Below, piece after piece: positions 1 through 8,433 of a stretch of DNA of 64,000 bases. The DNA lies in NCBI GenBank assembly GCA_017560425.1, contig JAFZEX010000027.1, positions 1-64,000 on the forward strand, written 5' to 3'. This DNA is from Alistipes sp. (GTDB taxonomy: Bacteria; Bacteroidota; Bacteroidia; Bacteroidales; Rikenellaceae). Below the pieces are notes generated by a model. That model was not told the DNA's origin. It ran no database searches and was given only the letters and a program-made list of their open reading frames with translations. Every line of letters begins with the position of its first letter. Position 1 is the first letter of the stretch. The position numbers and the translations under genes are program-made.

Positions 1-340
1 AAACTCCTTAAACTCCCTAAGCTCCCTATCCTTGCGCTAAAGCTCGATGAGGCTTGAGGACCTTGAGACCTTAGGACCTTAGGACCATTAAGATGGTCAC
101 GGACAAATGTCCTAAAGGTCCTATTGGTCTTAATCCTCTACCAATTAATAACTGCTGATAGCGCCCTCCCTAAACTCCCTAACCTCCTTAAACTCTCTAA
201 GCTCCCTATCCTTGCGCTGATTACAAGGGCAGAGTCCCTATCATCTCTATTCTCCCCATTCTCCCCATCATTCTCTATTAAACTGAGAACCAAGCACACC
301 TTACTTTTCCCCTCTCCCCTTTCACTTTTAACTTTTTTTT
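1..340. repeat. Intergenic short-period repeats, partly palindromic
   Basis: No credible gene is seen here. Two near-copies of a C-rich block built on CTCCCTAA/CTCCTTAA words, ending in CTCCCTATCCTTGCGCT, lie at about 1-38 and 172-219. Between them a block of GACCTTAGGACC words (about 58-90) faces its complement (about 109-137, TCCTAAAGGTCC...GGTC), so the middle can fold as an imperfect hairpin. A pyrimidine-rich run of TTTCAC/CCCTTTCAC words follows at about 300-330. Similar words recur at 8.2 kb, 21.6 kb and 25.6 kb in this window. Confidence 0.7.
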
Positions 341-341
341 G

Positions 342-349
342 TATCTTTG
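342..349 (+). promoter_or_regulatory. Bacteroidetes -7 promoter element
   Basis: TATCTTTG matches the Bacteroidetes primary-sigma -7 consensus TAnnTTTG. It lies 30 bases before the S9 peptidase start. No clear TTTG -33 box is visible at the usual spacing. Confidence 0.6.
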
Positions 350-379
350 TCTTTTAGACAATAATTTAACCTAAATAAC

Positions 380-2815
380 ATGATCAAGAAACTATCTCTA
401 TTGTTGGCTGCCGTGGCTACGCTATCGTCGTCGGCAACGCTAACAGCTTCAGAGCCAGAGGCTGTGAAGCCTAACTACAATCTTGCAGAGCAGTTCTCGC
501 CTGCAAAGATTCGCCGCATGGTGCCTCAGACCGTGATTCGCCCTAATTGGTTTAAGTCGGGCGAGAAGTATTGGTATAGGTGGCAGACACCTAATGCCAT
601 CACCTACTACGTTGTAGATGCCAAGTCGGGCAAGCAGACCGAGCTATGGTCGATGGCAGAGCTCGCCGAGAAGGTAACCCTCGACTCGGGTCACCCATTC
701 GATGCTCAGCACCTTCCAATCTCGAACATCGAGCTTAAGGAGGATAGGTATGTTCAGTTCGACATCACCCCAGCAGCGGCATATGTCGAGAATAACAAGT
801 ATACACCAAAGGACGAGAATGGCAAGAGGCTCGTGTTGCACTACGAGTGGGACTTGGCTAAGCGTGAGCTTAAGCGTGTGGAGCGCCTAAAACGCATTCC
901 TGAGTGGGCAAACGTGTCGCCCGATGGCAAGATCGTTGTATATCAGAAGGATAACAACCTTTGGTATATGTCGATGGAGGATGTCGAGAAGTTGGCTGTT
1001 GATCCTAAGGACTCGACCGTGGTTGAGCATCAGATTACAACAGATGCAACGTTCGACACCGCATATCATTGGTTTGAGGACTGCATCGAGCAGATAAAGG
1101 AGGGTGAGCGCTACCGTGTATTCTTGCAGTGGTCGCCCGACTCGAAGCACTTTGCCACAGTGCGCAGCAACACCTCTATGTTGCTCGACTTCTGGGTAAT
1201 CAACATCCTCAAGAAGCGCCCTGAGCTATTTACCTATAAGTATCAGATGCCAGGCGAGCAGAGCCCCGACTTTTGGTTGGAGTTGTTCGATACCGAGAAG
1301 TTTGAGCGCCGCAAGGTAGAGTTGGATAAGTACAAGGAGCAGATGGTGTTTATCTGCAACGAGCCACACACCCATGCCGATAAGTACGAGCGCCCTGTGC
1401 GCATGACATGGCTTGGCGATAACAACAAATTTTATGTTGTGCGTCAGAGCCGTGACCTTAAGCGTGCCGACTTGTGTGTTGTAGATGTGGCATCGGCAAC
1501 TGCCAAGGAGCTTGTGTGCGAAGAGATGGAGACATCTATCGAGTGGCAGTATCCTACGCTTGTGAACAACGATAGTGAGTTTATCCAGTGGTCGGAGCGC
1601 ACAGGCTGGGCACATCTCTATCGCTACTCAGCTGATGGTAAGCTTATCAACCAGATTACCAAGGGCGAGTGGCACGTGTCTAACGTTCTTGGCGTAGATG
1701 ACGCTAAGCGTGTTATCTACTTCACCGCTACGGGCTATAACAAGGACGAGAACCCATACTATTTGCACCTCTTCCGTGTGAACTACGACGGAACAGGTCT
1801 TAAGCAGCTCGACCCTAAGGGCTTCAACGGCGAGTTCTCATTGTCGGACAACCGCCGCTACTTCACAACAACCTACTCACGTGTAGACACAGCCCCTGTT
1901 TCTGAGCTCTACTCAACCGAGGGCAAGAAGCTTCTTATGATGCAGACTGTCGATATGCAGCCATTGTTCGATGCTGGTTACAAGTTTCCTGAGCCATTTG
2001 TTGTTAAGGCTGCCGACGGCATCACCGACCTTCATGGCGTGATGTACAAGCCTTACGACTTCGACCCTACGAAGAAGTATCCTATCATCGAGTACGTATA
2101 TCCAGGCCCTCAGACCGAGGCTGTTGAGCAGTCGTGGTATGGTGGCATGAACCGCACCGACCGCCTTGCGCAGATGGGCTTCATCGTGATTACCGTGGGT
2201 AACCGTGGTGGTCACCCCGACCGCTCGAAGTGGTATCACAACTACGGCTATGGCAATATGCGAGACTATGGCCTTAAGGATAAGGTTGTTGCGGCACAGC
2301 AGCTCGCAGCACGCCATAGCTTTATCGACATCGACCGTGTCGGTATCCATGGCCACTCGGGTGGTGGCTTCATGTCTACTGCAGCTATCTTGATGTACCC
2401 CGACTTCTTCGATGTTGCGGTGTCGTGCGCAGGTAACCACGACAACAACATCTACAACCGCTGGTGGTCAGAGAAGCACCACGGTATCATGGAGGTAGAG
2501 CAGGATGGCGAGGTAAAGTTCGAGTACGAGATTACTGCCAACCCCGAGATTGCCTCACGTCTAAAGGGTCATCTCTTGTTGGTACACGGCGACATCGACG
2601 AGAATGTGCACCCAGGTAACACCTTGCGTGTTGTCGATGCCTTGATTCGTGCTAACAAGCGCTTCGACATGCTTATCTTGCCTGGTCAGCGCCACGGCTT
2701 CGGAGATATGAACGAGTACTTCTTCTGGCGCATGGCAGACTACTTCTCTGAGCACTTGTTGGGCACACGATGCAAGAGTGTAGATATTCCAGAGCTAAAC
2801 AACGATGTTTATTAA
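380..2815 (+). CDS. DPP-IV-like prolyl oligopeptidase family (S9B) peptidase
   Basis: Exported serine exopeptidase expected to remove Xaa-Pro or Xaa-Ala dipeptides from peptide N-termini. An N-terminal signal peptide (about residues 1-23) precedes a beta-propeller DPPIV_N region (about 90-530) and an alpha/beta-hydrolase catalytic domain (about 570-800). The triad is visible: Ser660 in GHSGGGF, Asp740 in GDIDENVH and His772 in GQRHGFG. A length of 811 residues is normal for bacterial DPP-IV paralogues. The next gene starts at or overlaps its stop codon, so the two are probably translationally coupled. Location is inferred as periplasmic. The exact dipeptide preference cannot be read from sequence. 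Confidence 0.93.
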   Translation: MIKKLSLLLAAVATLSSSATLTASEPEAVKPNYNLAEQFSPAKIRRMVPQTVIRPNWFKSGEKYWYRWQTPNAITYYVVDAKSGKQTELWSMAELAEKVTLDSGHPFDAQHLPISNIELKEDRYVQFDITPAAAYVENNKYTPKDENGKRLVLHYEWDLAKRELKRVERLKRIPEWANVSPDGKIVVYQKDNNLWYMSMEDVEKLAVDPKDSTVVEHQITTDATFDTAYHWFEDCIEQIKEGERYRVFLQWSPDSKHFATVRSNTSMLLDFWVINILKKRPELFTYKYQMPGEQSPDFWLELFDTEKFERRKVELDKYKEQMVFICNEPHTHADKYERPVRMTWLGDNNKFYVVRQSRDLKRADLCVVDVASATAKELVCEEMETSIEWQYPTLVNNDSEFIQWSERTGWAHLYRYSADGKLINQITKGEWHVSNVLGVDDAKRVIYFTATGYNKDENPYYLHLFRVNYDGTGLKQLDPKGFNGEFSLSDNRRYFTTTYSRVDTAPVSELYSTEGKKLLMMQTVDMQPLFDAGYKFPEPFVVKAADGITDLHGVMYKPYDFDPTKKYPIIEYVYPGPQTEAVEQSWYGGMNRTDRLAQMGFIVITVGNRGGHPDRSKWYHNYGYGNMRDYGLKDKVVAAQQLAARHSFIDIDRVGIHGHSGGGFMSTAAILMYPDFFDVAVSCAGNHDNNIYNRWWSEKHHGIMEVEQDGEVKFEYEITANPEIASRLKGHLLLVHGDIDENVHPGNTLRVVDALIRANKRFDMLILPGQRHGFGDMNEYFFWRMADYFSEHLLGTRCKSVDIPELNNDVY

Positions 2816-2816
2816 T

Positions 2817-3911
2817 ATGCGACGATTGTGTATGCTTGCTGCCATGGTTCTTGCCATGGCAGCTTGCTCTAATAACGAGGGCGAGGGTGATGGCGTAGAT
2901 AAGACAAAACTTGCTGTACAGGACGATGCTCGCAAGCCCTTCTATAGCCGTAACCCTGTGAGCAAGTCGCCAGCCTATGTCGTTGAGGACGAGGAGCGTA
3001 GGTTGGAGTTTCCAGGATGGGGTAGCCCCGATCCACAGTTTATGCTTAGCTTCCCCGAGGCTAAGAACTATGGTCGTGTAATCTTGGAGTACACCATGGG
3101 CTCGGAGGGTCGTGGCCCTGCCGACTACGACAACCTTGTGCTCTTGTACGTAAAGAATAAGGCCGATGGCGAGTGGTATGAGCTTGCTCGTGTCTTCACG
3201 CCGTTTGGTGGTGTGTTCGATAGCGAGTGGGAGAAGAGGTTCTATCTCGACATCACGGAGTATGCGCCTATGCTTTCGGCCGATACCGAGTTTAAGTACT
3301 ACTATCAGGGCTTCGACGCTACTGCCGACAAGGCACACACCATGAAGATTAAGGTGTTGTGCTACAACGAGGGCGAGGGCGGTATCCTTGGCGTGGAGCG
3401 CATCTACGACTCGTCGCTAAATCCTAACAACGGCTATCGTGGCTGGGCATATGGCGTTGCAGGCTACGACATCGAGGCTGAGGAGCGCCTCGGCAGACGC
3501 ACGATAAATATCCCTGAGGGCACAACAGAGGTTATGTTGCGTGTTGCCATCACGGGCCATGGCCACGATATGGGTAGCTTCCCCAACCGCCCCGACTATG
3601 TTGTGTTGAACGCTGCCGAGTTCGACGACAACTACTACTATATCGCCGTAGATGGCGTTAAGCAGGAGGCTTCGGGACATATCTTCTACTCGAATGCCGA
3701 CAACTACATTCAGATGGGCACCTACAACTACGACCGTGCTAATTGGGCGCCGGGCAACCCTATGAATGTGCACTATTGGAGGCTTGCTCCGAACGCTAAG
3801 CGAGAGATGATAATCGACTTCGACCTCGAAGAGTTTGTATCGACCTTTTCCGAGCCGAATGCCGAGGGCGTAGCAAACTATGTTGTATCGGTCTACGCAT
3901 TCTACAAATAG
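2817..3911 (+). CDS. PNGase F-like lipoprotein (peptide N-glycosidase family)
   Basis: Likely surface or periplasmic lipoprotein related to peptide-N4-(N-acetylglucosaminyl)asparagine amidase F, which removes N-glycans from glycoproteins. The lipobox is MAAC. ATG at 2817 is preferred because it gives a compact signal peptide; ATG at 2805 would overlap the upstream gene by 11 bases. Against PNGase F as I recall it, the YVKNKxxGEWYE segment, the ITGxGH segment and DRANWxPG are recognisable. Numbered from 2805, Asp109 (in ADYDN) matches catalytic Asp60 and Glu272 (in AAEFDD) matches catalytic Glu206. The position of Glu118 appears to be Gln168, and the cysteines around the Flavobacterium active site are absent. 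Activity is therefore uncertain although the fold assignment is good. Confidence 0.82.
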   Translation: MRRLCMLAAMVLAMAACSNNEGEGDGVDKTKLAVQDDARKPFYSRNPVSKSPAYVVEDEERRLEFPGWGSPDPQFMLSFPEAKNYGRVILEYTMGSEGRGPADYDNLVLLYVKNKADGEWYELARVFTPFGGVFDSEWEKRFYLDITEYAPMLSADTEFKYYYQGFDATADKAHTMKIKVLCYNEGEGGILGVERIYDSSLNPNNGYRGWAYGVAGYDIEAEERLGRRTINIPEGTTEVMLRVAITGHGHDMGSFPNRPDYVVLNAAEFDDNYYYIAVDGVKQEASGHIFYSNADNYIQMGTYNYDRANWAPGNPMNVHYWRLAPNAKREMIIDFDLEEFVSTFSEPNAEGVANYVVSVYAFYK

Positions 3912-3948
3912 AACAAAGGGATAAGTTGTTGAGGCTTATCCCTTTGTT
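3912..3948. terminator. Bidirectional hairpin terminator
   Basis: A perfect 14-bp stem, AACAAAGGGATAAG with its complement, and a 9-base loop sit between two convergent genes. T-rich sequence follows on the plus strand, and A/T-rich sequence on the other side could serve the minus-strand terminase. Confidence 0.85.
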
Positions 3949-3949
3949 T

Positions 3950-5380
3950 TTATAGAAACTTCATTCTCTGCACACGTCGCTCGCTGCTGCTCACCTCACG
4001 CTCCACGATGCCTGTTAGTGCGTCGGGCGCATCGTCGTGGCTGTTGGCCTTGAACTCTCGCTTGAAGGTGGTTATGTGGGTGTAGAACTCGGGCCATAGC
4101 ATATGCCAATCCTTGGGCATGCGTAGCGTGTGGAGCGCCGTTGCCGAGTTCGACAATATGCGTGCCTCCTTGTTGCCGCTCTGGTGAAACCACTCTATCT
4201 TAACACGTGGCAGCTGGCGTTGCAGGGCACGGGCGAAGCCTCGGCCACCGTTGTTGCTCTCGACGTAGGCTATGCGTGTGTCGCTCTTGGTGAGCATCGC
4301 TGCCACAAGCCTCTCGCTTATCTCCATCGGCTCTTTGGTATATACCACGTCGGTAAGGTATACTATGCCGTCGCTATCCACAACGTACGACACCGAGCAT
4401 AGATAGTCGCTACCCGTGTCGGCGGTGTCGGTGTAGTTGCCACGCTTGATGATGTCACGTGGTAGTTTGCCGTACTCCCGAAAGCTGCTGCCATAAAGCA
4501 ATCCCTCGTGCGAGGCAGGGTGGCCCTGATACATCGCCTCGAAGCGCTGTGGGTCGAGCCTGCGTTTCTTTAGGAGCAGACTCCTCGACTGCTGTTTGCT
4601 CCATAACGGCTCGCCCTCGGTGCGTGGGTCTATCTCGGTTGCTGGCGACGACTTGAGCGCCTCGAAGTTGAGGTATAGCCACTCGCCCTCTTTGACCTTG
4701 TCGATATCCTCGAACGAGTTTAGCGCCCTCACGCTCTCGGTTGCCATGAGCTTGCCTATGAGATCCTCCTCGTGCCAGCGGGTGAACACTATGAGCTCAC
4801 GTGAGGTGTTATGCATGCGTGTGCGCACCACCGAGGTGTACCACTCCCAGCAGTTGTTGCGCACCACGGGCGAGTTCGCCTCCATGGCATCTTTGTATAG
4901 GTCGTCGAGAATGAAGCAGTCTACACGGTTGCCCGTTAGCGAGCCCTCACGACCTACGGACAGAAGCTCGCCCTTGTGCCCAATTATCTCAACCTCGTCC
5001 GAGGTGCGTATATATCCCGCTGGCTTCGTGCCCTGCTTTATCGTGGTGTCGGGAAATAGCTCGGCATACTCCCTCGACTCGATTATGCGCTGCACACGGC
5101 GGTTAAACTTCGAGGCAAGCGTGCCCGAGTACGATGCTATGGCGATGCGTAGGTCGGGGTCGATGCCGAGCATGTAGGCGGGGAGTAGGGTGGTAGCTCC
5201 TACCGACTTACCATGTTGGGGTGGAACAGATACTATGAGCTTGCGTATGCGCCCTTCAGCATATGCCTCAAGTATGCGATAGTAGGTGGTGTGAAACGGC
5301 GTAAGCTCTAAAAAGGGGTAGACGTGCTTAGCGAAACTCTCGAACGAGGGCTTCGCCACAGTAGAATTCTGTGTCTTCAT
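3950..5380 (-). CDS. Phage-type terminase large subunit (isolated)
   Basis: DNA-packaging motor protein of tailed phages: an N-terminal ATPase plus a C-terminal RNase H-like nuclease. ATG at 5380 (476 residues) is chosen; the longer reading adds 36 low-quality residues. Walker A is VPPQHGKS (Lys58), Walker B is CFILDD (155-160), and an R-W-H coupling-type segment lies near 200. Candidate nuclease acids are Asp318, Glu374 and Asp449/450/453 in HDDAPD. All key residues look intact. No portal, capsid, tail or integrase gene lies nearby. Only a 96-residue unknown protein and a divergent XRE/S24 repressor accompany it, so it is either a prophage relic under selection or a domesticated cassette. 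Confidence 0.88.
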   Translation of the reverse strand: MKTQNSTVAKPSFESFAKHVYPFLELTPFHTTYYRILEAYAEGRIRKLIVSVPPQHGKSVGATTLLPAYMLGIDPDLRIAIASYSGTLASKFNRRVQRIIESREYAELFPDTTIKQGTKPAGYIRTSDEVEIIGHKGELLSVGREGSLTGNRVDCFILDDLYKDAMEANSPVVRNNCWEWYTSVVRTRMHNTSRELIVFTRWHEEDLIGKLMATESVRALNSFEDIDKVKEGEWLYLNFEALKSSPATEIDPRTEGEPLWSKQQSRSLLLKKRRLDPQRFEAMYQGHPASHEGLLYGSSFREYGKLPRDIIKRGNYTDTADTGSDYLCSVSYVVDSDGIVYLTDVVYTKEPMEISERLVAAMLTKSDTRIAYVESNNGGRGFARALQRQLPRVKIEWFHQSGNKEARILSNSATALHTLRMPKDWHMLWPEFYTHITTFKREFKANSHDDAPDALTGIVEREVSSSERRVQRMKFL

Positions 5381-5509
5381 CTTATAAATATAAGTATTAG
5401 AAAAATTTTGTGGTGCCTGCCACGATGCTGGCGAATTAGGGCAACAAAGGCTTGGGGGAGGCATCGCTCCAAGGTGGGAATAAGCCAAGCCTTGTTGAGT
5501 GTGGGGGTG

Positions 5510-5800
5510 TTAGTTTAGCGCAATTGTGAGGAGCTCTCGAAACGAGAAGTCGTTCATTATCTCGTCGCTGCCCTCGGTGGTGTGACACTCCCACCATATG
5601 GGCACGAGCCCCGTGATCTCGGTCGCTGTGCGCTCGCTGTGCTGCGACTCGCTGCGCTGCACAATAAGGGTGCATACAAGCCTTAGCTCAACGTCGCCTG
5701 CGATGCAGCTCACGCTTCCCGAGAAGAACTCCTTTCTGCCAATTGCTGCCACTAATCTCTCCGCCAACTCAACGTAAAGTTGATGAGAAACTTCGTACAT
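5510..5800 (-). CDS. Small protein of unknown function upstream of terminase
   Basis: A 96-residue soluble protein that I do not recognise. It opens with an amphipathic helix-like stretch (YVELAERLVAAIG) and continues with beta-rich hydrophobic segments (VELRLVCTLIVQR) and an aromatic WWECH patch. It has no signal peptide or membrane segment. It lies on the same strand as the terminase, about 130 bases before its start, and divergent from the S24 repressor. The shared strand and shared intergenic control region suggest one transcription unit with the terminase. It could be a small-terminase-like DNA-binding protein by position only; the sequence does not show it. Confidence 0.6.
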   Translation of the reverse strand: MYEVSHQLYVELAERLVAAIGRKEFFSGSVSCIAGDVELRLVCTLIVQRSESQHSERTATEITGLVPIWWECHTTEGSDEIMNDFSFRELLTIALN

Positions 5801-5833
5801 GACTGATTGTTTGAGATTTTGTTTAATAAATTA

Positions 5834-5863
5834 TTGGAATTTCAAATAAATTGCTTAACTTTG
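5834..5863 (+). promoter_or_regulatory. Promoter of the S24 repressor
   Basis: TAACTTTG at 5856-5863 fits TAnnTTTG, with TTG at 5834-5836 about 19 bases upstream. It reads toward the repressor and sits in the shared 136-bp divergent region, where a self-regulating repressor would be expected to bind. Confidence 0.6.
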
Positions 5864-5936
5864 TAGTGCAAATATACGTTCAATAACTTGATTTGTCAAT
5901 AGTTTAGTACAAAAATTTAATATAAAATCTTTTTAT

Positions 5937-6617
5937 ATGGAGACAATCGGAATGCGTGTTCGTCTTATGCGCAAGCAGCTTAGCATGACTCAAGATCAAC
6001 TATCTCAGCGACTTGGCATCGGTAAGGCTGCCCTCTCGATGATCGAGACGGGCAAGGCTGGCCTGTCGCAGCGCAACAAGAATATCTTAGTTCAGGATTT
6101 GAACATCAACCCCGATTGGCTCGAGTCGGGCGAGGGCAAGATGTTCAATGCCGAGCCCGATATGACATCATATCTCCACCGCACCGATAAGTCGCTACCT
6201 TTGCAGAGCGTGCCTCTCTACTCGTTTGAGGGCACTGCGGGTCTTGCCCCCATCTTCGATGCTAAGAGCGAGATTACGCCATCGAACTTTATCCATATCC
6301 CCAACTTGCCTAAGTGCGACGGTGCGATATATGTTCAGGGCGACTCGATGTATCCGCTGCTTAAGAGTGGCGATATAGTGCTATATAAGCAGCTCAGCGA
6401 CGTGCGTGATGTCTTTTGGGGTGATATGTACCTTCTCTCAATCGAGATCGACGGCGAGGAGTATATCACCGTTAAGTATGTTCAGAAGTCGGAGCACGAG
6501 GGCTACATCAAGCTCGTTAGCCAAAACCAGCACCACGCCGACAAAGAGGTGGAAATCAGCCGTATCCGAGCCATAGCCCTGATTAAAGCCTCTGTTCGTA
6601 TGCACACCATCGGATAA
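5937..6617 (+). CDS. XRE-family / S24 peptidase (LexA/CI-like) repressor
   Basis: DNA-damage-type phage repressor architecture. An N-terminal helix-turn-helix covers residues about 6-65 (TQDQLSQRLGIGKAALSMIE), followed by a linker and a C-terminal S24 signal-peptidase-like fold (about 90-226). The self-cleavage machinery appears complete: an Ala101-Gly102 pair in EGTAGLAP, a catalytic Ser137 in QGDSMYP and Lys180 in ITVKYV. By analogy with LexA/CI, RecA filament contact would trigger cleavage and derepress the divergent minus-strand unit (small protein plus terminase). That regulatory target is inferred from position. The stop codon runs straight into a dispersed palindromic element. Confidence 0.9.
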   Translation: METIGMRVRLMRKQLSMTQDQLSQRLGIGKAALSMIETGKAGLSQRNKNILVQDLNINPDWLESGEGKMFNAEPDMTSYLHRTDKSLPLQSVPLYSFEGTAGLAPIFDAKSEITPSNFIHIPNLPKCDGAIYVQGDSMYPLLKSGDIVLYKQLSDVRDVFWGDMYLLSIEIDGEEYITVKYVQKSEHEGYIKLVSQNQHHADKEVEISRIRAIALIKASVRMHTIG

Positions 6618-6721
6618 TTTTTTGTGATAAGGGGTCATCTTCGGCACCAAGCTCATTGCCCCGAAAGGGGATATACGCATAGTATACCCCCTTCCGTGTC
6701 AATTTCGACTTGCTACAAAAT
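6615..6721. repeat. Dispersed palindromic element, copy A (diverged)
   Basis: It starts at the S24 gene's stop codon with TAATTTTTTGTGATAAGGGG, the same left end as copies at 15.6, 25.3 and 29.9 kb. Its core is a palindrome, GGGGATATAC...GTATACCCCC. The right end (GCTACAAAAT) only loosely matches the family end AACAACAAAT. Confidence 0.65.
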
Positions 6722-6858
6722 CTGCAGCCTTCTAATCAAAAATTAGGTGCTAATTGATGTGGGCAGGGGCATAGGGAAGATAAGGAAAATAGGGCTCTCT
6801 TTACACAATAATACCCAACCTTACTAAAACAAAACAATCCTTTAATCAAATCGATGCT
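6722..6858. other. Short intergenic region
   Basis: A/T-rich sequence before the YD-repeat lipoprotein. I see no RNA gene and no convincing TAnnTTTG promoter in it. Confidence 0.5.
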
Positions 6859-8181
6859 ATGAAATACATAAAACTCTTACTTCCTCTCTCTTTCGTTGTT
6901 TTGGTATGTGCCTCAGGCTGTGATAGTAAAAATACCAAGCAACAAGCACACACCGACTCCTTCGACGATACGCTGCAGGCTATTATGCCCGAGGCTGAGT
7001 CAAAACCAAAGGCTGCGGCTGAGTTGTTGGATTATCTTGGCGAGGAGGCGAAGATGCCCGCTAAGCAATCGTCGTCGGCTGATATGCACATGGAAAATCA
7101 ATCCACTGATGAGGCTGAGCGCAAGGTTGAGGAGCCCATTTTCTACTCCTTGTTCAAGGAGAATATCACCACTACAAGCCTAAATATCAGAAAGAAGCCC
7201 AAAGCTCCCGAGCGTCAGGGTATTACGTATATAAGTGATTATGATGCAGAAGCGACGGATATATATAGTTATCCATTATATGGCGCTGTAAAGTGTCTTG
7301 AAGATTATTCGTTCGATTATCCTTATTATTTTAATAGAAGAGGTGATGTTGAGAGTCATGGTTTGGTCTGTAGCGATGGGCAGGACCCTTCTGAAGTAAC
7401 CTATGACTATAATTCACGAGGACAGCTTGTTAAGGAAGTTGAATGGTGCCATCGAGAAAATATAGGACTTGGCACTTATGCCTGGTCCGAAACTGAGTAT
7501 AAATATGACAAGCGAGGAAATATTGTAGAGTCTAAGTATTGGTCAATGCCTATTCCCATTGAGAAAATGACTAAATATACAAATAAATATGATTCCAAAG
7601 GAAGAGTAGTGAAAACGACCTATCGTCAAACAGAGATATGTAATAGCATCGATATATTTGAACGTGACCCAGAAATAAAATCTCAATCCGAGAACTCGAG
7701 AATGCAGACGTGGAAATATGATGCGAGGGGAAATGTGGTTGAAAATGTTGCATATGATGAAGGTGGCGCTATTACATATAAGTACACATGGAAATATGAT
7801 GCGAAGGGAAATCAACTCGAGGAGGCTAAATATGATGAAAGGGGCGCTCTTGTAAGTAAGAGTATATCCAAATACGACTTAAAAGGTAATAGAGTAGAGA
7901 TCTCGTATCATGGCTTTGATGGTCCCCAATCAAAGAAGCTTATGTATTACAGCGCTGACAATATATTGGTGCTTACTGAGGAATGTGATGCTAAGGATGC
8001 CATCGAGAAGATAATCATGTATTCCTACGACAAGTATGGCAATATAATCAAGAGGCGTGAGTTCGACTCGTCATATAGTGTTACCTCAGAGCGGTCATTT
8101 AAGTATGATCGAATGGGTAATGTGATTGAGGTGTGTGATGCTCAAGATACAGTTCGCTACAAGATTACCTATTATAAATAG
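6859..8181 (+). CDS. Lipoprotein with YD/RHS-like repeats
   Basis: Exported lipoprotein; the signal peptide ends in the lipobox CASGC (Cys21). Residues about 20-110 are a low-complexity, charged linker. From about 130 to the end, tandem repeats of about 20-25 residues carry a KYDxxGN core (KYDKRGNIVE, KYDSKGRVVK, KYDARGNVVE, KYDAKGNQLE, KYDLKGNRVE, DKYGNIIKR, KYDRMGNVIE), resembling YD/RHS repeats that form beta-rich surface structures. No toxin tip or conserved RHS core domain is seen, so it is not a classic RHS toxin. From about base 7200 the codon use turns clearly A/T-richer than its neighbours, which suggests a different origin or relaxed selection. Role unknown. Confidence 0.75.
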   Translation: MKYIKLLLPLSFVVLVCASGCDSKNTKQQAHTDSFDDTLQAIMPEAESKPKAAAELLDYLGEEAKMPAKQSSSADMHMENQSTDEAERKVEEPIFYSLFKENITTTSLNIRKKPKAPERQGITYISDYDAEATDIYSYPLYGAVKCLEDYSFDYPYYFNRRGDVESHGLVCSDGQDPSEVTYDYNSRGQLVKEVEWCHRENIGLGTYAWSETEYKYDKRGNIVESKYWSMPIPIEKMTKYTNKYDSKGRVVKTTYRQTEICNSIDIFERDPEIKSQSENSRMQTWKYDARGNVVENVAYDEGGAITYKYTWKYDAKGNQLEEAKYDERGALVSKSISKYDLKGNRVEISYHGFDGPQSKKLMYYSADNILVLTEECDAKDAIEKIIMYSYDKYGNIIKRREFDSSYSVTSERSFKYDRMGNVIEVCDAQDTVRYKITYYK

Positions 8182-8218
8182 GTGAAAGGCGCTAATGATC
8201 AGGTGGTGAATATAGTGT

Positions 8219-8372
8219 GATTAGGGAGTTTAGAGAATTTAGGGAGTTTAGTGTTTTTTAATCCCTAACTTCCCTTAGCTCCCTAACTTCTCTACTAATT
8301 AAACTCCGTGCGAAGCACACCATACTTTTCACCTCTCACCTTTCACCTTTCACTTTTCACCTCTCACCTCTC
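8219..8372. repeat. G-arm/C-arm slippage palindrome and TTTCACC repeats
   Basis: A run of AGGGAGTTTAG words (8222-8253) is followed by its complement in CCCTAACTTCCC words (8263-8297), forming an imperfect hairpin. Then comes a run of about ten CACCTTT/CACCTCT words (8330-8372). The segment resembles 240-330, including a shared AAGCACACC(A/T)TACTTTTC stretch. Confidence 0.75.
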
Positions 8373-8375
8373 ACA

Positions 8376-8415
8376 AAAAAGATTGGGTATCCCAAACGGA
8401 ATACCCAATCTTTTT
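8376..8415. terminator. Bidirectional terminator
   Basis: A perfect 15-bp stem, AAAAAGATTGGGTAT with its complement ending in TTTTT, has a 10-base loop. It is positioned between the plus-strand lipoprotein gene and the convergent yidC. Confidence 0.9.
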
Positions 8416-8433
8416 GCTATGCAAACCACGATT

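Noticed and set aside
124..357. 77-codon plus-strand frame
   Set aside because: Made of intergenic CTCCCTAA/TTTCAC repeats and running over the promoter of the next gene; no protein-like composition.
2673..3338. 221-codon frame antisense to the DPP-IV/PNGase genes
   Set aside because: Shadow of two genes with strong coding evidence; no family resemblance.
3950..6617. A full prophage around the terminase
   Set aside because: No portal, capsid, tail, lysis or integrase gene; neighbours on both sides are ordinary chromosomal genes.
6859..8181. RHS toxin/immunity system
   Set aside because: YD-like repeats are present, but there is no RHS core motif, no toxin tip and no immunity gene downstream; the protein is a lipoprotein.
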